Source: Myxococcales bacterium
GTDB taxonomy: Bacteria > Myxococcota_A > Polyangia > Polyangiales > GCA-016699535
Length of the DNA stretch: 64,000 nt
Assembly (NCBI GenBank): GCA_016699535.1
Contig: CP064980.1
Span: 1,930,001 to 1,994,000 of the forward strand
Direction of reading: 5' to 3'
In this document: piece by piece, positions 8,417 through 17,655 of the stretch
Numbering within the stretch: position 1 is the first letter of the stretch
Layout of the letters: every line of letters begins with the position of its first letter
Position numbers and translations under genes: made by a program
The notes under the pieces: generated by a model
Told to the model about the DNA's origin: nothing
The model's input: only the letters and a program-made list of their open reading frames with translations
The model's database searches: none

Positions 8417-9315
8417 AGATAGGGATTCTTTCTAGAAAATCAGAATTGTATTCAACTCAACGTTTGGTTGAATCAGCCCAGTCGCGTGGACACGAAGTAC
8501 GCGTCGTTGACTATTCGCGTTGCTACATGAATATCACCTCGCTACGGCCGCAAGTGCTTTATGGGGGCGAGGCTCTTCATTTTGATGCAGTGATTCCGCG
8601 TATTGGAGCATCGCTTACCTTTTATGGTACGGCTGTGGTGCGGCAGTTTGAGATGATGGGAGTCTATTCTTCAAACACCTCCCAGGCGATTTCCCGTTCG
8701 CGCGACAAGCTTCGCGCGCTTCAGCTTTTGGCACGCGAGGGGATTGGCTTACCTGTCACCGGTTTTGCGCGTTCGACAAAGGACGTTGACGGCCTGATTA
8801 GCGTTGTTGGCGGAGCGCCGCTTATTGTGAAGCTTCTTGAAGGCACGCAAGGCGTGGGCGTAGTGTTAGCTGAGACCCTTAAAGCAGCGGAATCGGTCAT
8901 TGGTGCCTTTCGGCAGTTGGACGCAAACATTCTGGTTCAAGAATTTATAGCTGAGGCTGGAGGGGCAGATGTGCGGGCCTTTGTCGTCGGCAACAAGGTC
9001 GTTGCATCGATGATGCGCCAAGGGCCGCAAGGTGAGTTTCGATCCAATCTGCATCGAGGCGGCACGGCTATGCATGTAAAGCTGACGCCCGAAGAGCGAA
9101 GCACTGCAGTGCGATCCGCCAAAACGCTTGGCCTTCGCGTGGCAGGTGTCGATATGCTGCGCTCAAACCATGGGCCTCTGGTCATGGAGGTTAACTCATC
9201 ACCCGGCCTTGAGGGCATCGAAGAGGCGTGCGATAAAGATGTCGCTGGCGCAATTATCGAACACATTGAACGACATGCCAAACCCGGTAAAACCAAAGAC
9301 CGCATCCAAGGTTGA
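8413..9315 (+). CDS. rimK: RimK-type alpha-L-glutamate ligase (ATP-grasp)
   Basis: A 300-residue ATP-grasp ligase of normal RimK length. In E. coli RimK adds glutamates to the C-terminus of ribosomal protein S6. Visible parts: the N-terminal pre-ATP-grasp domain MKIGILSRKSELYSTQRL, the VIPRIGAS segment, ATP-grasp motifs PLIVKLLEGTQGVGV and VQEFIAEAGGADVRAFVVG, the FRSNLHRGG loop, and the metal-binding VMEVNSSPGLEGIE. It overlaps rimB by four bases and the following aspartoacylase-family gene by about 41, forming a compact three-gene unit. Confidence 0.95.
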   Translation: MKIGILSRKSELYSTQRLVESAQSRGHEVRVVDYSRCYMNITSLRPQVLYGGEALHFDAVIPRIGASLTFYGTAVVRQFEMMGVYSSNTSQAISRSRDKLRALQLLAREGIGLPVTGFARSTKDVDGLISVVGGAPLIVKLLEGTQGVGVVLAETLKAAESVIGAFRQLDANILVQEFIAEAGGADVRAFVVGNKVVASMMRQGPQGEFRSNLHRGGTAMHVKLTPEERSTAVRSAKTLGLRVAGVDMLRSNHGPLVMEVNSSPGLEGIEEACDKDVAGAIIEHIERHAKPGKTKDRIQG

Positions 9316-10270
9316 GTCAGCGCCCTTTTACATGGGTAGCGATGTTATCAAAGCTGGTAGCATGTCTCGACTTGAGCTTGCTGTAGCCAATCTGCCCACG
9401 GGTAATAAAATTTCCTTGCCGGTGGCGGTTCTTCACGGCAAAAAACAGGGACCCTGTATTTGGCTTAGCGCAGCGGTTCATGGCGATGAGCTCAACGGCA
9501 TTGCGGTGATTCAGTCCGTGGTGGACAGCATTGACCCAAAGAAATTAAGTGGAACGCTAATCGCGCTTCCGGTGATCAATGTGTTTGGTCTTATTAATCA
9601 TTCTCGGTATTTGCCCGATCGACGGGATCTAAACCGAAGTTTTCCAGGCTCTTTGCGTGGATCACTTGCTTCACAACTCGCTGATTTGTTTGTCCGTGAG
9701 GTCATGCGCCGTTGTGATTTCGGGATTGATATCCATACGGGGTCGGGTGGTCGTTGCAATCTTCCACAGATCCGAGCGGATCTCGACGATAAAAAAACGG
9801 CTCGGCTTGCAAAGGCATTTGGGGCACCCGCTACGATTCATGCGCAACTGCGTCGTGGCTCGCTTCGCGCCGCTGCTGTTGACCTCGGTATACGTACTCT
9901 TTTGTACGAAACAGGAGATGCTTACCGCTTTGATAAAAGCGGTATTCGTTGCGGCATCAACGGGATCTTAGCTGTGATGAAATCGCTTGGCATGCTTGAG
10001 CAGGCCCCGGAGAACAGGGGGAGCAAGTCCTTTGTTGCTCAATCGAGCACTTGGGTTCGGAGTAAGCGTAGTGGCTTTTGCGAGCTTGCCGTCGAGCTAG
10101 GAGAATACGTCAAAAGTGGACAGCAGATAGCGTCAGTGTTTACGCCTCTTGGCAAGGAGCGATCACGTATGCGTGCTGAGAGTGACGGGATGGTCATTGG
10201 TATCCAACGCCATGCATTGGTCAACAAAGGCGATGCGATAATTCACATCGCTGAAAGAATAAAAACTTAG
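9275..10270 (+). CDS. Succinylglutamate desuccinylase / aspartoacylase family protein
   Basis: A Zn-dependent carboxypeptidase-like (M14 family AspA/AstE) hydrolase of about 331 residues. It has the zinc motif HGDELNG (His and Glu), the downstream IDIHTG with the third ligand His, and the substrate-binding DRRDLNRSFPG segment. A C-terminal beta-rich domain ends in a lipoyl-like fold (ESDGMVIGIQ, VNKGDAI). I chose the ATG at 9275; the ATG at 9332 just after the rimK stop is the alternative. The trio rimB, rimK and this family recurs in many proteobacteria; the hydrolase may remove or trim glutamyl modifications, but its substrate is not established. Confidence 0.88.
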   Translation: MPNPVKPKTASKVESAPFYMGSDVIKAGSMSRLELAVANLPTGNKISLPVAVLHGKKQGPCIWLSAAVHGDELNGIAVIQSVVDSIDPKKLSGTLIALPVINVFGLINHSRYLPDRRDLNRSFPGSLRGSLASQLADLFVREVMRRCDFGIDIHTGSGGRCNLPQIRADLDDKKTARLAKAFGAPATIHAQLRRGSLRAAAVDLGIRTLLYETGDAYRFDKSGIRCGINGILAVMKSLGMLEQAPENRGSKSFVAQSSTWVRSKRSGFCELAVELGEYVKSGQQIASVFTPLGKERSRMRAESDGMVIGIQRHALVNKGDAIIHIAERIKT

Positions 10271-11536
10271 TTATTGAGCTCTAAGTTTGCCCAGCAGTTC
10301 ATGACATTGCAAGCCGAGTTCCGACTCTTCGCCAAGAAGAGCGGTAGCGCGCTGCAATGCTTTTTGGGCTTCGGCATTGGCATTGAGTTCGTGAAGCAGT
10401 TGACCGAGCTTGGCGTAGTAGCGTCCGTGGTTTTTGGTGTCACTACCTTCGCTAAGCAAGCGATATAAGTCTGCAGCGCGCTGCAGGTTGCCTTGTTCTT
10501 CCAGAAGTTCCGCCAATTGGCTGGTCGAGCCTGGTGGCAGGTCGATATGTCCGCGGGCGATCAGCTCTTCGACCATGCGCTCAAAGTTAGCAATGGCTTC
10601 TTCTTTTTTACCCATCGCAGCCAGATTCATTCCAAGTTCAATCCACACTTGAACATTCGGCTGGACGTCGTCCATCATTTCTAAAACGGTTTCAAGGATT
10701 TCAATCGCCTCAAGGTGATGTTCTTTGTCGCGCAGAAACGCAGCAAGAGCCATGTAAGGTCGAGGGTCGTCATGAAGCGCATCCATGGCATTTTGAAGTT
10801 CCTCGACGACTCCTTCAAAATCATTGGCATCGTTGGCAATTCTTGCGAGCTCCATGTGAGCGCTAAGTCTGGTTTCCTGACCAGAGCTTTGGGGTAATCG
10901 CTGCAAAAACAGACGAAATGCTTCTTTTGCTTCGTTATCTTGCTCGTTCAGGAGCCTTAGTCGACCAAGTTCGAAGAGTAGGTAGACAGGATGCTCTGCG
11001 TCTTTGGCCAGAGCTTCAAAATAGCTCAAGGCATCCGAAAAGCGTTCTTCGTGAAAAGCGCGCAAACCTTCTTCAAAGTCTGAACCGTAGCCATTGTACT
11101 CAGCTTGCTGCGCATCGTCCCATGCGCTTTGCATAATCTGAACTTGTTCGTGCACGGAGGGAGGAGCCCCAACGACGCTCGCGACGGCAGCTTGTTTTTC
11201 AAGTGACTCCAAAAGAAGCTGCGCCTCATTGATGTTCTCTGGGGTAGGGCGAATCTCTTGCATGGCGTGGAGCTCTTCGACGGCCAGATCGACGTCTCCC
11301 TGTTCAATGAGGCGGTTTGCTTCGGTAAGTCGTTGCTTGCCAATCGCCGTTGCACAGTTTTGGATGGTGCCGCGGATGGTTTCATTGAGCTGGACCGAAC
11401 CCTGTTTGTTGGCGCGAAGCGCTTTTTCAAGAAGTAGTTTTGCTTCGCCAAAGCGTGCTTGACTGATGAGTTGCTCCGCTTTTTGCAACAAACTTTCAGA
11501 GCATTGCTTGGCGAAAATCTTTCCGAATGAAAACAT
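10271..11536 (-). CDS. TPR-repeat protein
   Basis: About 421 residues of helical pairs with tetratricopeptide consensus (for example YLLFELGRLRLLNEQDNEA, VWIELGMNLAAMGKKEEA, YAKLGQLLHELNANAEA), with at least seven repeats across the length. There is no signal peptide or enzyme motif, so it is a cytoplasmic scaffold or adaptor. The ATG at 11536 is preferred because AGGAG lies nine bases upstream; the ATG at 11545 would touch the Shine-Dalgarno. It converges on the aspartoacylase-family gene with adjacent stop codons and no visible terminator. Confidence 0.85.
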   Translation of the reverse strand: MFSFGKIFAKQCSESLLQKAEQLISQARFGEAKLLLEKALRANKQGSVQLNETIRGTIQNCATAIGKQRLTEANRLIEQGDVDLAVEELHAMQEIRPTPENINEAQLLLESLEKQAAVASVVGAPPSVHEQVQIMQSAWDDAQQAEYNGYGSDFEEGLRAFHEERFSDALSYFEALAKDAEHPVYLLFELGRLRLLNEQDNEAKEAFRLFLQRLPQSSGQETRLSAHMELARIANDANDFEGVVEELQNAMDALHDDPRPYMALAAFLRDKEHHLEAIEILETVLEMMDDVQPNVQVWIELGMNLAAMGKKEEAIANFERMVEELIARGHIDLPPGSTSQLAELLEEQGNLQRAADLYRLLSEGSDTKNHGRYYAKLGQLLHELNANAEAQKALQRATALLGEESELGLQCHELLGKLRAQ

Positions 11537-11616
11537 GAATACCATCTCCTAGGTTGCGAATAGTCTGCGATAGTTTGACCGAAAGGAAAAGGCTTTTTAG
11601 TTTCGCCCTTATACCA

Positions 11617-12735
11617 CTAGCGCTTTTCTTTTTTGGCCAAGCGCTGCCGTGCAGCGGCTTTTAGTGGAGATGACACGTTGCGAGATCGTGACAGGTTCTT
11701 TAGATCGTTGTCCCTTAAATGGCTCAGGAAACGTAGCGAAATCCCGATAGGTGTTTTTGAATTGAAAACCAAGGCTTTTTTGATTTCGTAGTTGCGAAGC
11801 CATTCACGCTTGTTGCCAATATAGCGTAAGATTTCCTCTCCGACTTCTCTGCTTTGTGCAAACGAAGCTGCTTCAACTTCAGTCGCACGGGGAGAGCTTA
11901 CTGCAGCGTAGGCCACTTGCTTGTTTGTATCTCGAATGAGGAGTGAGCGCGCAGCGGCATTGCCGACCATCGCCAATCGCATCTTGTCGGCCTTGCTAAG
12001 CTCCGTCACAAGAATCGAAAGTGGTTTGTACTTCGATTTAATTTCCTCAGAGCCGTCGACCATGTCCCTTTCGATAGCTTCCTCTTCATCGGAATCTTCT
12101 TTAAGGGTTTTCTTAAACAATTCGTCAGAAGGCAGTGCTTCTTCGGATGCTTCGGGAATGAGCTGTCCGTGAATAGCTTCAGCATGGGCCTTAAAGGAGG
12201 GAATGCCCGTAAGGTCAATGTTGTTGCGAACAGCTAAATCAATAAGACGATCGGCTGTGGACATACGCATGTTTGGGTTTTTGTACAGCGTTTCAATGAT
12301 CAACGGGCTTTGAAGTAAACGTTGCTCATTGACGGCGATTCGCTCACAAAGCATTTCAGACGCACTTCGTGCAATACGATTGATGGTTTCTGAGTCCGTA
12401 TATCTATTGGATACCAGCGATTCAAAAAGTGGACTGTTTCCTGCCAAATTATCGGCAATCCCATCAAGGAAGGGTGCAGGGATGTTCGCTTCGCAAGCTG
12501 ACCTTAGAATATTTTCGGGAAGTTTATCGTACGACTCTTTGGCGGTTTGGGCGACCTGCTTGTCTTCATCGGCAGCAAGTTGAAGCAAAAGGCAAACAAG
12601 ATAGTGACCCTTAACTGGCACAAGACCTTTAGCTGCCATGGCTTTAGCAGGCCCAGGGGCTTTCGGATCACCAAAGCGCTTCAGCTCTTCAGGCAACTGA
12701 TCAACAGGCAATGGAAGCCTAGGCAGAGTACTCAT
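11617..12735 (-). CDS. Helical-repeat protein of unknown function
   Basis: A 372-residue, almost entirely alpha-helical protein. The pattern of short amphipathic helices (SPLFESLVSNRYTD, NPNMRMSTADRLIDLA, DKMRLAMVGNAAARSLLI, DTNKQVAYAAVSSP) resembles HEAT or leucine-rich-variant repeats of the DUF2336-like kind. The middle has an acidic, Glu-rich insertion at about residues 195-225; the C-terminus is Lys/Arg-rich. No signal peptide, membrane segment or catalytic motif was seen. It lies 70-80 bases upstream of the TPR gene on the same strand and may be co-transcribed with it. I do not recognise a named family. Confidence 0.75.
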   Translation of the reverse strand: MSTLPRLPLPVDQLPEELKRFGDPKAPGPAKAMAAKGLVPVKGHYLVCLLLQLAADEDKQVAQTAKESYDKLPENILRSACEANIPAPFLDGIADNLAGNSPLFESLVSNRYTDSETINRIARSASEMLCERIAVNEQRLLQSPLIIETLYKNPNMRMSTADRLIDLAVRNNIDLTGIPSFKAHAEAIHGQLIPEASEEALPSDELFKKTLKEDSDEEEAIERDMVDGSEEIKSKYKPLSILVTELSKADKMRLAMVGNAAARSLLIRDTNKQVAYAAVSSPRATEVEAASFAQSREVGEEILRYIGNKREWLRNYEIKKALVFNSKTPIGISLRFLSHLRDNDLKNLSRSRNVSSPLKAAARQRLAKKEKR

Positions 12736-12836
12736 TCCACAATTCTATCCCATAAACCCAATCCTGTCGGCTTTTCATTCTGAATTTATGTGTGTAAAGG
12801 TATTCCGTTAACGAAATAGTCAAATTCGCCCTTGGT

Positions 12837-12980
12837 CTTGAGTCGAGGAGCGTGTCGCCTTGCAGGAGCATCTGCCCAGAGCGCTTGAAGTGTTCTCGAG
12901 AGATTCGTTCGCCACTGGTTTTGCCGAGCAAGTATTCTTGAGAGCTCCAGCAAGGCGACACGCTCCTCGACTCTCTCAAG
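12837..12980. repeat. Long inverted repeat able to form a 140-nt hairpin
   Basis: Bases 12841-12863 are perfectly complementary to 12950-12972 (23 bp). Pairing continues inward, after one mismatch, through 12865-12869 with 12944-12948, and outward through 12837-12840 with 12977-12980 after a 4-base bulge. The loop is about 74 bases. It fills most of the 263-base gap between the envC-like gene and the helical-repeat gene, both on the minus strand. It may be a strong terminator without a T tract, a structured RNA, or a MITE-like palindromic element. No second copy was seen in the window. Confidence 0.85.
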
Positions 12981-12998
12981 CTTATCGGTTCAAATTTC

Positions 12999-14015
12999 TC
13001 ATTGAAGATTGAGCCAGAGCTTCGGATCGAGGGCGCGGGTGCCCAGGCGTAGCTCGAAAAATAGCACAGCAGGGTTTGTATCGTTTGCAAGTTTGGCAAT
13101 CACGGTTCCTGTCGAAACCTGATCCCCTACAGAAACCGCAAAACTACCAAGACCACCATAGACGCTATAATAACGTTCCCCGTGATCCAGAATCACAATC
13201 TGACCGTAGGAGCCGTAGTTATCGGCGAAGGCAACCCGTCCGTTGGCGGCAGAATAAACCGGAGCACCTGCGCTCGTAATAAATTCAAGGCCTGCTCCCT
13301 CACTCTCGGGGCGCTCGGCACTGCGGACCGATTGATAGGCTTCTACAGGCGCGGCGAGTTTGCCGCGAAGTTGTTCAAAATACGAGCTGGATGCTTCTCC
13401 TGATGCAGAGGAAAAGGAGATCCCCTGTTTCATTGCGCCGTAAGCATTGCGAGTGTTGACATCGAGATTATCCCAGTGAGCCGCAGCGTTCGGAGACGAA
13501 TCAATAGGAAGCTGCAGGCTTAGCCCGCCCCCAAACTGAAGTGTGTCCATTTGGTTTTCATAGTTTGCAATTTTGCCAGCAAGCATTTCCGAACGATCAT
13601 TCAGACCTTGCCAGTGTCGGCTCAGTTCCTTGAGCTTTGATAAGTTCTGAGCCACAAGTTTTTCCAAGCGGTTGATTCGCGCTGAATGAGACAGCAAAGC
13701 GTCAAAACCACCTGCGACCGGCAAGGTTCCAGCGCGCCTAAGCCGATACAAGCTCTGTGTATGCGTGCGCAAGGCTGTCTTTGCGCTGCTGAGGTTTGTG
13801 TCTATGGACATCATCTCGGTATCAATGCGAGCCTTCTCCGCCCGAAGAATCTCAAGCTCACCAAGCAGTTGGCTGATGTCCGTAACATTCGAGTGCTGAG
13901 AAAGCGTTGTAAGGCCATTTTGACTGTGGGCAATCGGTACGAGGCTTCCAAGGGCAGCAGCACAAAGCAAGCGAACGATCATTTTTCTCGAGCATATGCC
14001 TGCTAAGGTAATCAT
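12999..14015 (-). CDS. EnvC-like murein hydrolase activator (degenerate LytM/M23 domain)
   Basis: A 338-residue protein with an N-terminal signal peptide (LLCAAALGSLVPIAHS). A coiled coil at about residues 40-160 (LLGELEILRAEKARIDTEM and onward) precedes a C-terminal LytM fold at about 235-335 (GAPVYSAANGRVAFADNYGS, GQIVILDHGERYYSVYGGL, VSVGDQVSTGTVIA). The Zn ligands of active M23 peptidases are lost: the first His region reads GLEFITS and the usual HxH reads AVLFFEL. This is the state of EnvC-type regulators that activate amidases under FtsEX control. It directly follows ftsX, whose stop is two bases upstream, so it is the likely extracytoplasmic effector of this FtsEX. Confidence 0.88.
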   Translation of the reverse strand: MITLAGICSRKMIVRLLCAAALGSLVPIAHSQNGLTTLSQHSNVTDISQLLGELEILRAEKARIDTEMMSIDTNLSSAKTALRTHTQSLYRLRRAGTLPVAGGFDALLSHSARINRLEKLVAQNLSKLKELSRHWQGLNDRSEMLAGKIANYENQMDTLQFGGGLSLQLPIDSSPNAAAHWDNLDVNTRNAYGAMKQGISFSSASGEASSSYFEQLRGKLAAPVEAYQSVRSAERPESEGAGLEFITSAGAPVYSAANGRVAFADNYGSYGQIVILDHGERYYSVYGGLGSFAVSVGDQVSTGTVIAKLANDTNPAVLFFELRLGTRALDPKLWLNLQ

Positions 14016-14017
14016 GG

Positions 14018-14905
14018 CTATGGATTCTCCCGAAGGTAGCGGTGAACCGACACAAAGCTGCCCAAGCTTCCCATAAGTAATCCAAGACCGATAAGCATCA
14101 AGCCTGAACCGAGTCCAAGGAAACTTGCACGCATGCCAGTAAAGACAGTGAGCGCTGCATCGATTTGTGGACGCATCAGTAAGAAAATCAGACTAAGGCA
14201 AAGCAAGGCGATTCCAGCAGAAGCCAGACCCTGCACCGCCCCTTCGACGAGAAAAGGACTACGAATGTAACTGTTTGTCGCCCCACAGAGCTTTAGGACT
14301 CGGATCTCATCGGAACGATTGCTCACTGCCAAACGGATCGTGTTTGCAACGACGGCAATCACACACAGAGCAACCAGGAGAGCGAGCAATGTAGCTGCCG
14401 TGTGTGCGGTTGAGAGCAATGCTTGCATGGGTCCGAACCAGGCCGCGTAGGTTTCAACATCTTCGGCAGCTGGAAACTCTTTGATGTGCTCCGATAGGTT
14501 TCTTATCCGGCTTTTATCGATGCCTTCGGCGATGCGAATCTCCAGCGATGCTGGAAAGGCGTCGGCAGGTACCGAAGCAAGGACACTGTCAAGCTCAGCG
14601 TCTTTAAGAAACTGAGTTTTAGCATCGTCGCTACTCAAGTAATGAACTGCACTAAACTCGGACATGCTTTGAAGAGCAAGTTGCAATTGCCTTACATCGT
14701 CCGTGCGGGATCCGTCACGCAAAAAGATGGTCATGCGGTTGCTCTGTGACCATTGATGCGCCATTTTTGAGAGATTGCCGATGGCGAGCAGTGACGTTGC
14801 CAGGCAGAGGAAAGCGACTGAAAGACTTACAATCGAGACCAAGTAAATCTTTTTGTTTTCTTGCATGCCGCGTTTTGAGCGTTTGATGAGTGTTCCAAGA
14901 TCCAT
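14018..14905 (-). CDS. ftsX: Cell division protein FtsX
   Basis: A 295-residue membrane protein with the FtsX layout: short cytoplasmic N-terminus, first membrane helix at about residues 22-45, an extracytoplasmic domain of about 120 residues, then three helices near residues 170-285. The cytoplasmic segment NRSDEIRVLKLCGATNSYIRSP is characteristic of the family. FtsX is the permease-like partner of FtsE and transmits ATP hydrolysis to periplasmic hydrolase regulators. A Shine-Dalgarno TAGGAA precedes the ATG and overlaps the ftsE stop. Confidence 0.95.
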   Translation of the reverse strand: MDLGTLIKRSKRGMQENKKIYLVSIVSLSVAFLCLATSLLAIGNLSKMAHQWSQSNRMTIFLRDGSRTDDVRQLQLALQSMSEFSAVHYLSSDDAKTQFLKDAELDSVLASVPADAFPASLEIRIAEGIDKSRIRNLSEHIKEFPAAEDVETYAAWFGPMQALLSTAHTAATLLALLVALCVIAVVANTIRLAVSNRSDEIRVLKLCGATNSYIRSPFLVEGAVQGLASAGIALLCLSLIFLLMRPQIDAALTVFTGMRASFLGLGSGLMLIGLGLLMGSLGSFVSVHRYLRENP

Positions 14906-14913
14906 GATTGTTC

Positions 14914-15747
14914 CTATCCGGTAAGTGCTCTGATGTCGCTGTGGTACGATTGAAGACCATGACGTGCTTCGGTAATACTTCCTTCATCAAGCACGATGAG
15001 ACGGTGTGGACGTGCTTCAAGCAAGGCATGATCGTGTGTGGCAAAAAGAACGGTAATGCCTGAAGCATTCACCTCTTCAAACAACGTGAGAATATCCAGT
15101 GCAAGATGTGGATCGAGATTGCCGGTAGGCTCGTCTGCCAGGATAATCGCAGGCTCGGTGACGATGGCGCGAGCCACCGCAACACGTTGTTGTTCTCCGC
15201 CGGAAAGTGATGCCACTTTATCACGTCCGCGACCTGCTAGACCGACGCGCTCAAGGGCTTCACTTACACGTGAGCGTACCAAGCGAGTGGGCATGCCAAG
15301 GATTTCCATAGGGATGGCCACGTTTTCAGCAACGGACCATTGGTCGATGACGCGGAAGTCTTGATAGACAATCCCAATGTTGCGACGCAAAAAGGTACGG
15401 ATTCATCACGGAGTTTGCACACGTCACGACCGCAAAAAAGATTTGTCCGTGTTCAGCAGGGTACTCGCGATTGACAAGTTTTAGTAACGTGCTTTTCCCG
15501 CGCCGCTTGGTCCGGTGATAAAGACAAACTCACCGCGCTCGACACTGAGCGAAAGATTTTTCAGAATAGCTTTGTCACGATCGAAGTATTTGCTTACGTC
15601 GATCATTTCCAAAATCGGCCGCGGCGTGTCTCGAGGAACGCTGCCGCCGGCTCGAAAAAAGGAAAAAGGTCGTACAACGTTGTTTTGTTGTTCACCGTCG
15701 TCGCGGGATCGAAAGCGAACACTTGAAAAAATATCTTTGCTGGCCAT
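14914..15747 (-). CDS. ftsE: Cell division ATP-binding protein FtsE, interrupted by three frameshifts
   Basis: ABC-type ATPase partner of FtsX. The N-terminal piece ends just inside Walker A (ITGPSGAGK then ARY and stop), and the C-terminal piece from 15390 carries IGIVYQDFRVI, the signature LSGGEQQRVAVARA, Walker B IILADEPTG and the switch THDHALL. Three one-base losses explain this: the T run at 15493-15496 (needs five to read GKSTLLKL), the A run at 15434-15439 (needs seven to read FFCGRDV), and the A run at 15389-15393 (needs six to read VPFLRRNIG). With these restored the protein is continuous. It has about 47 extra residues before the usual MIDVSKYF start; starts at 15606 and 15798 are possible. 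ftsE is normally intact, so sequencing error is likely. Confidence 0.9.
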
Positions 15748-15849
15748 GGGACATAGGTAGCAGTATGTAGTCCATATAAGCAAAAAACGTACATGCACCT
15801 ACACATTGTGCGATGTTTGCATGTAACTATCTGAAATATATGGCTTTAG

Positions 15850-16991
15850 TTAAAAGTTAGGGGCTTGTTTCCAGGGCCATGGTGATGGATCGGCTGCCCA
15901 AGGGCTGGAAAAAGCGCGCTCCAGGTAAGTTTCGGCGAGCTTTCCATGCGGAGAAAAAGCCCAAATGGGTTCTTGAGAAACGTCGGCAAGATAAGCGTAG
16001 TAACGCCAGATAAATAGACCCGCGAACCAGGGCTTGGAGGCGAAAGCAGAAAGCATGGCGTGATAGCCGCGAACCTGCTCGTTTTCATCGTAGTTGACCT
16101 CGGATGTTTGTTCCGGCCACTGCCAGGGGTGAAAGAGGGTGTCTTTACGGCTTGTGAAACCAAGTTCAGTAAATATTAATGGCTTATTAATCACCTGTAT
16201 AAGTTCTTTAAGCTCAGCCACGGCTTCTTCGGCTTTGATTTTGTTTTCGTAAGGTGTGTTTTTCTCCCAGGCCAGCTCGTAAAAAGCGTTGACGCCAATC
16301 ACATCAAGTAAATCCCAAAAAGCACATCGATGGTTTCTTGGTACCAGTTGGCGCTGTAGGTAAGCAGGCCCGGAAAAACATCTCGAACTTGTGCAATAAG
16401 CGTTTTCCAATAGTGGCCATAGCGTCCAGAAAAGGTCTGGCATTCTTGGCCAATGGCATACATATCGACGCCCCAGTCGCCAGCATCCTTGGCCCATGCG
16501 ACAATAAAACGTCGATACGATTCTAAAAATTGCTTCCAACGCGCCTCGCTGCCTGGATCGATGCTGCGTCTTTCGCCTCCGGCTTCCATCCAGATATGTG
16601 GCACAAGCATCACCCGGATATTGCGCGCGTGCGCCTGGGCCACGATGTCTTTCATGGCCTGACGGTTTTGTTCGTAGGGCGCTTCAAAGTCCATGCGGAT
16701 TTCAGTCGAGCGATCGTTCCACATCCGGCCATAGGGCGTAATGGCTACCCAGTTCACGCCCATGCGCTTTAGTTCATCGAGCAGCTCAGCACTGGCGCTG
16801 CTGCCGTAGCCGCGATTGGGATGCTGGCTTGACTCAATCGGACCAATGGTAACGCCGCGGATGGCAGAAAGGCCTGTGTCGGGCCATGAGTTTGCCTCAA
16901 CAGAGAAGGTCTCAAGTTGAGCGGAAGCGACAGATGTAGCAGGAAATAGGCAGAAAAGAAGACAAAAGTGGCGTAATTTTGGAAAAAACAT
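15850..16991 (-). CDS. GH113-like TIM-barrel glycoside hydrolase, frameshifted
   Basis: A secreted protein of about 380 residues after correction. The signal peptide reads FCLLFCLFPATSVASA. The body has TIM-barrel strands typical of GH113-like enzymes (mannanase relatives): GVNWVAITPYGRMW, VMLVPHIWMEAG, the acid/base candidate Glu in YAIGQECQTFSG and the nucleophile candidate Glu in PLIFTELGFTSR. The N-terminal piece (16299-16991) ends after ETIDVLFGIYLM; one more A in the run at 16317-16321 gives ETIDVLFWDLLDVIGVNAF and continues into the second piece (to 15850). It lies 55 bases downstream of mglA on the same strand. Substrate is not known. Confidence 0.82.
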
Positions 16992-17046
16992 GACAGGGTG
17001 TGCTGCACATGCCTAGTGGTTGGAGCTGTGCTGCAAAAAAACGGTT

Positions 17047-17637
17047 TTAGCCGCCACCGCGTTTTAGCTCTTGGAGTACCAGTTTGGCAACGGCTTTGAG
17101 TGTTTCAAACACGCCTTCGCCAGTGGTGGCGATAGCCTCGAAATGCAAGGTTCCGATTGGGTTGAGTAGGGTACGTAGCTCTTCAACCGAAGCTACGCCT
17201 GGCATGTCTCGCTTGTTGTATTGAATCACGTAGGGCAGTTTCTCAAGCTCGTAACCTTGCTCGATGAGATTGATTTTAAGGTTATCGAGTGATTCGGCGT
17301 TGGCTTCGATACGGGCAATTTGGGAGTCGGCTACGAACACGACGCCATCGACGCCTTTAAGAATCAGCTTTCGTGAAGCATCGTAAAAAACCTGACCTGG
17401 CACGGTGTACAGATGAAAACGGGTTTTAAAGCCGCGAATTTCGCCAAGAGCGAGGGGCAGAAAATCAAAAAACAAGGTGCGTTCTGTTTCCGTGGCCAAG
17501 GAAATCATCTTGCCTTTGGCTTCGGGGTTGGTCTTGTTATAGATGTACTGAAGGTTGGTCGTTTTTCCACACAGACCAGGGCCATAGTAGACTATTTTGC
17601 AGTTGATTTCGCGCGACAGGTAGTTGATGAAAGACAT
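17047..17637 (-). CDS. mglA: MglA-type small GTPase (gliding motility / polarity)
   Basis: A 196-residue Ras-like GTPase with the bacterial MglA signature: the N-terminal MSFINYLSREINCKIVYYG, P-loop GPGLCGKTTNL, switch-region ERTLFFDFLPL, the TVPGQVFYDASRKLIL segment in place of DTAGQ, and NKRDMPG for guanine recognition. In Myxococcus the protein sets cell polarity and drives motility, with the roadblock protein MglB as its GAP. The gene lies 18 bases downstream of a roadblock gene, the same pairing. Confidence 0.95.
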   Translation of the reverse strand: MSFINYLSREINCKIVYYGPGLCGKTTNLQYIYNKTNPEAKGKMISLATETERTLFFDFLPLALGEIRGFKTRFHLYTVPGQVFYDASRKLILKGVDGVVFVADSQIARIEANAESLDNLKINLIEQGYELEKLPYVIQYNKRDMPGVASVEELRTLLNPIGTLHFEAIATTGEGVFETLKAVAKLVLQELKRGGG

Positions 17638-17655
17638 CGTTGGCCCGGTTTATCC

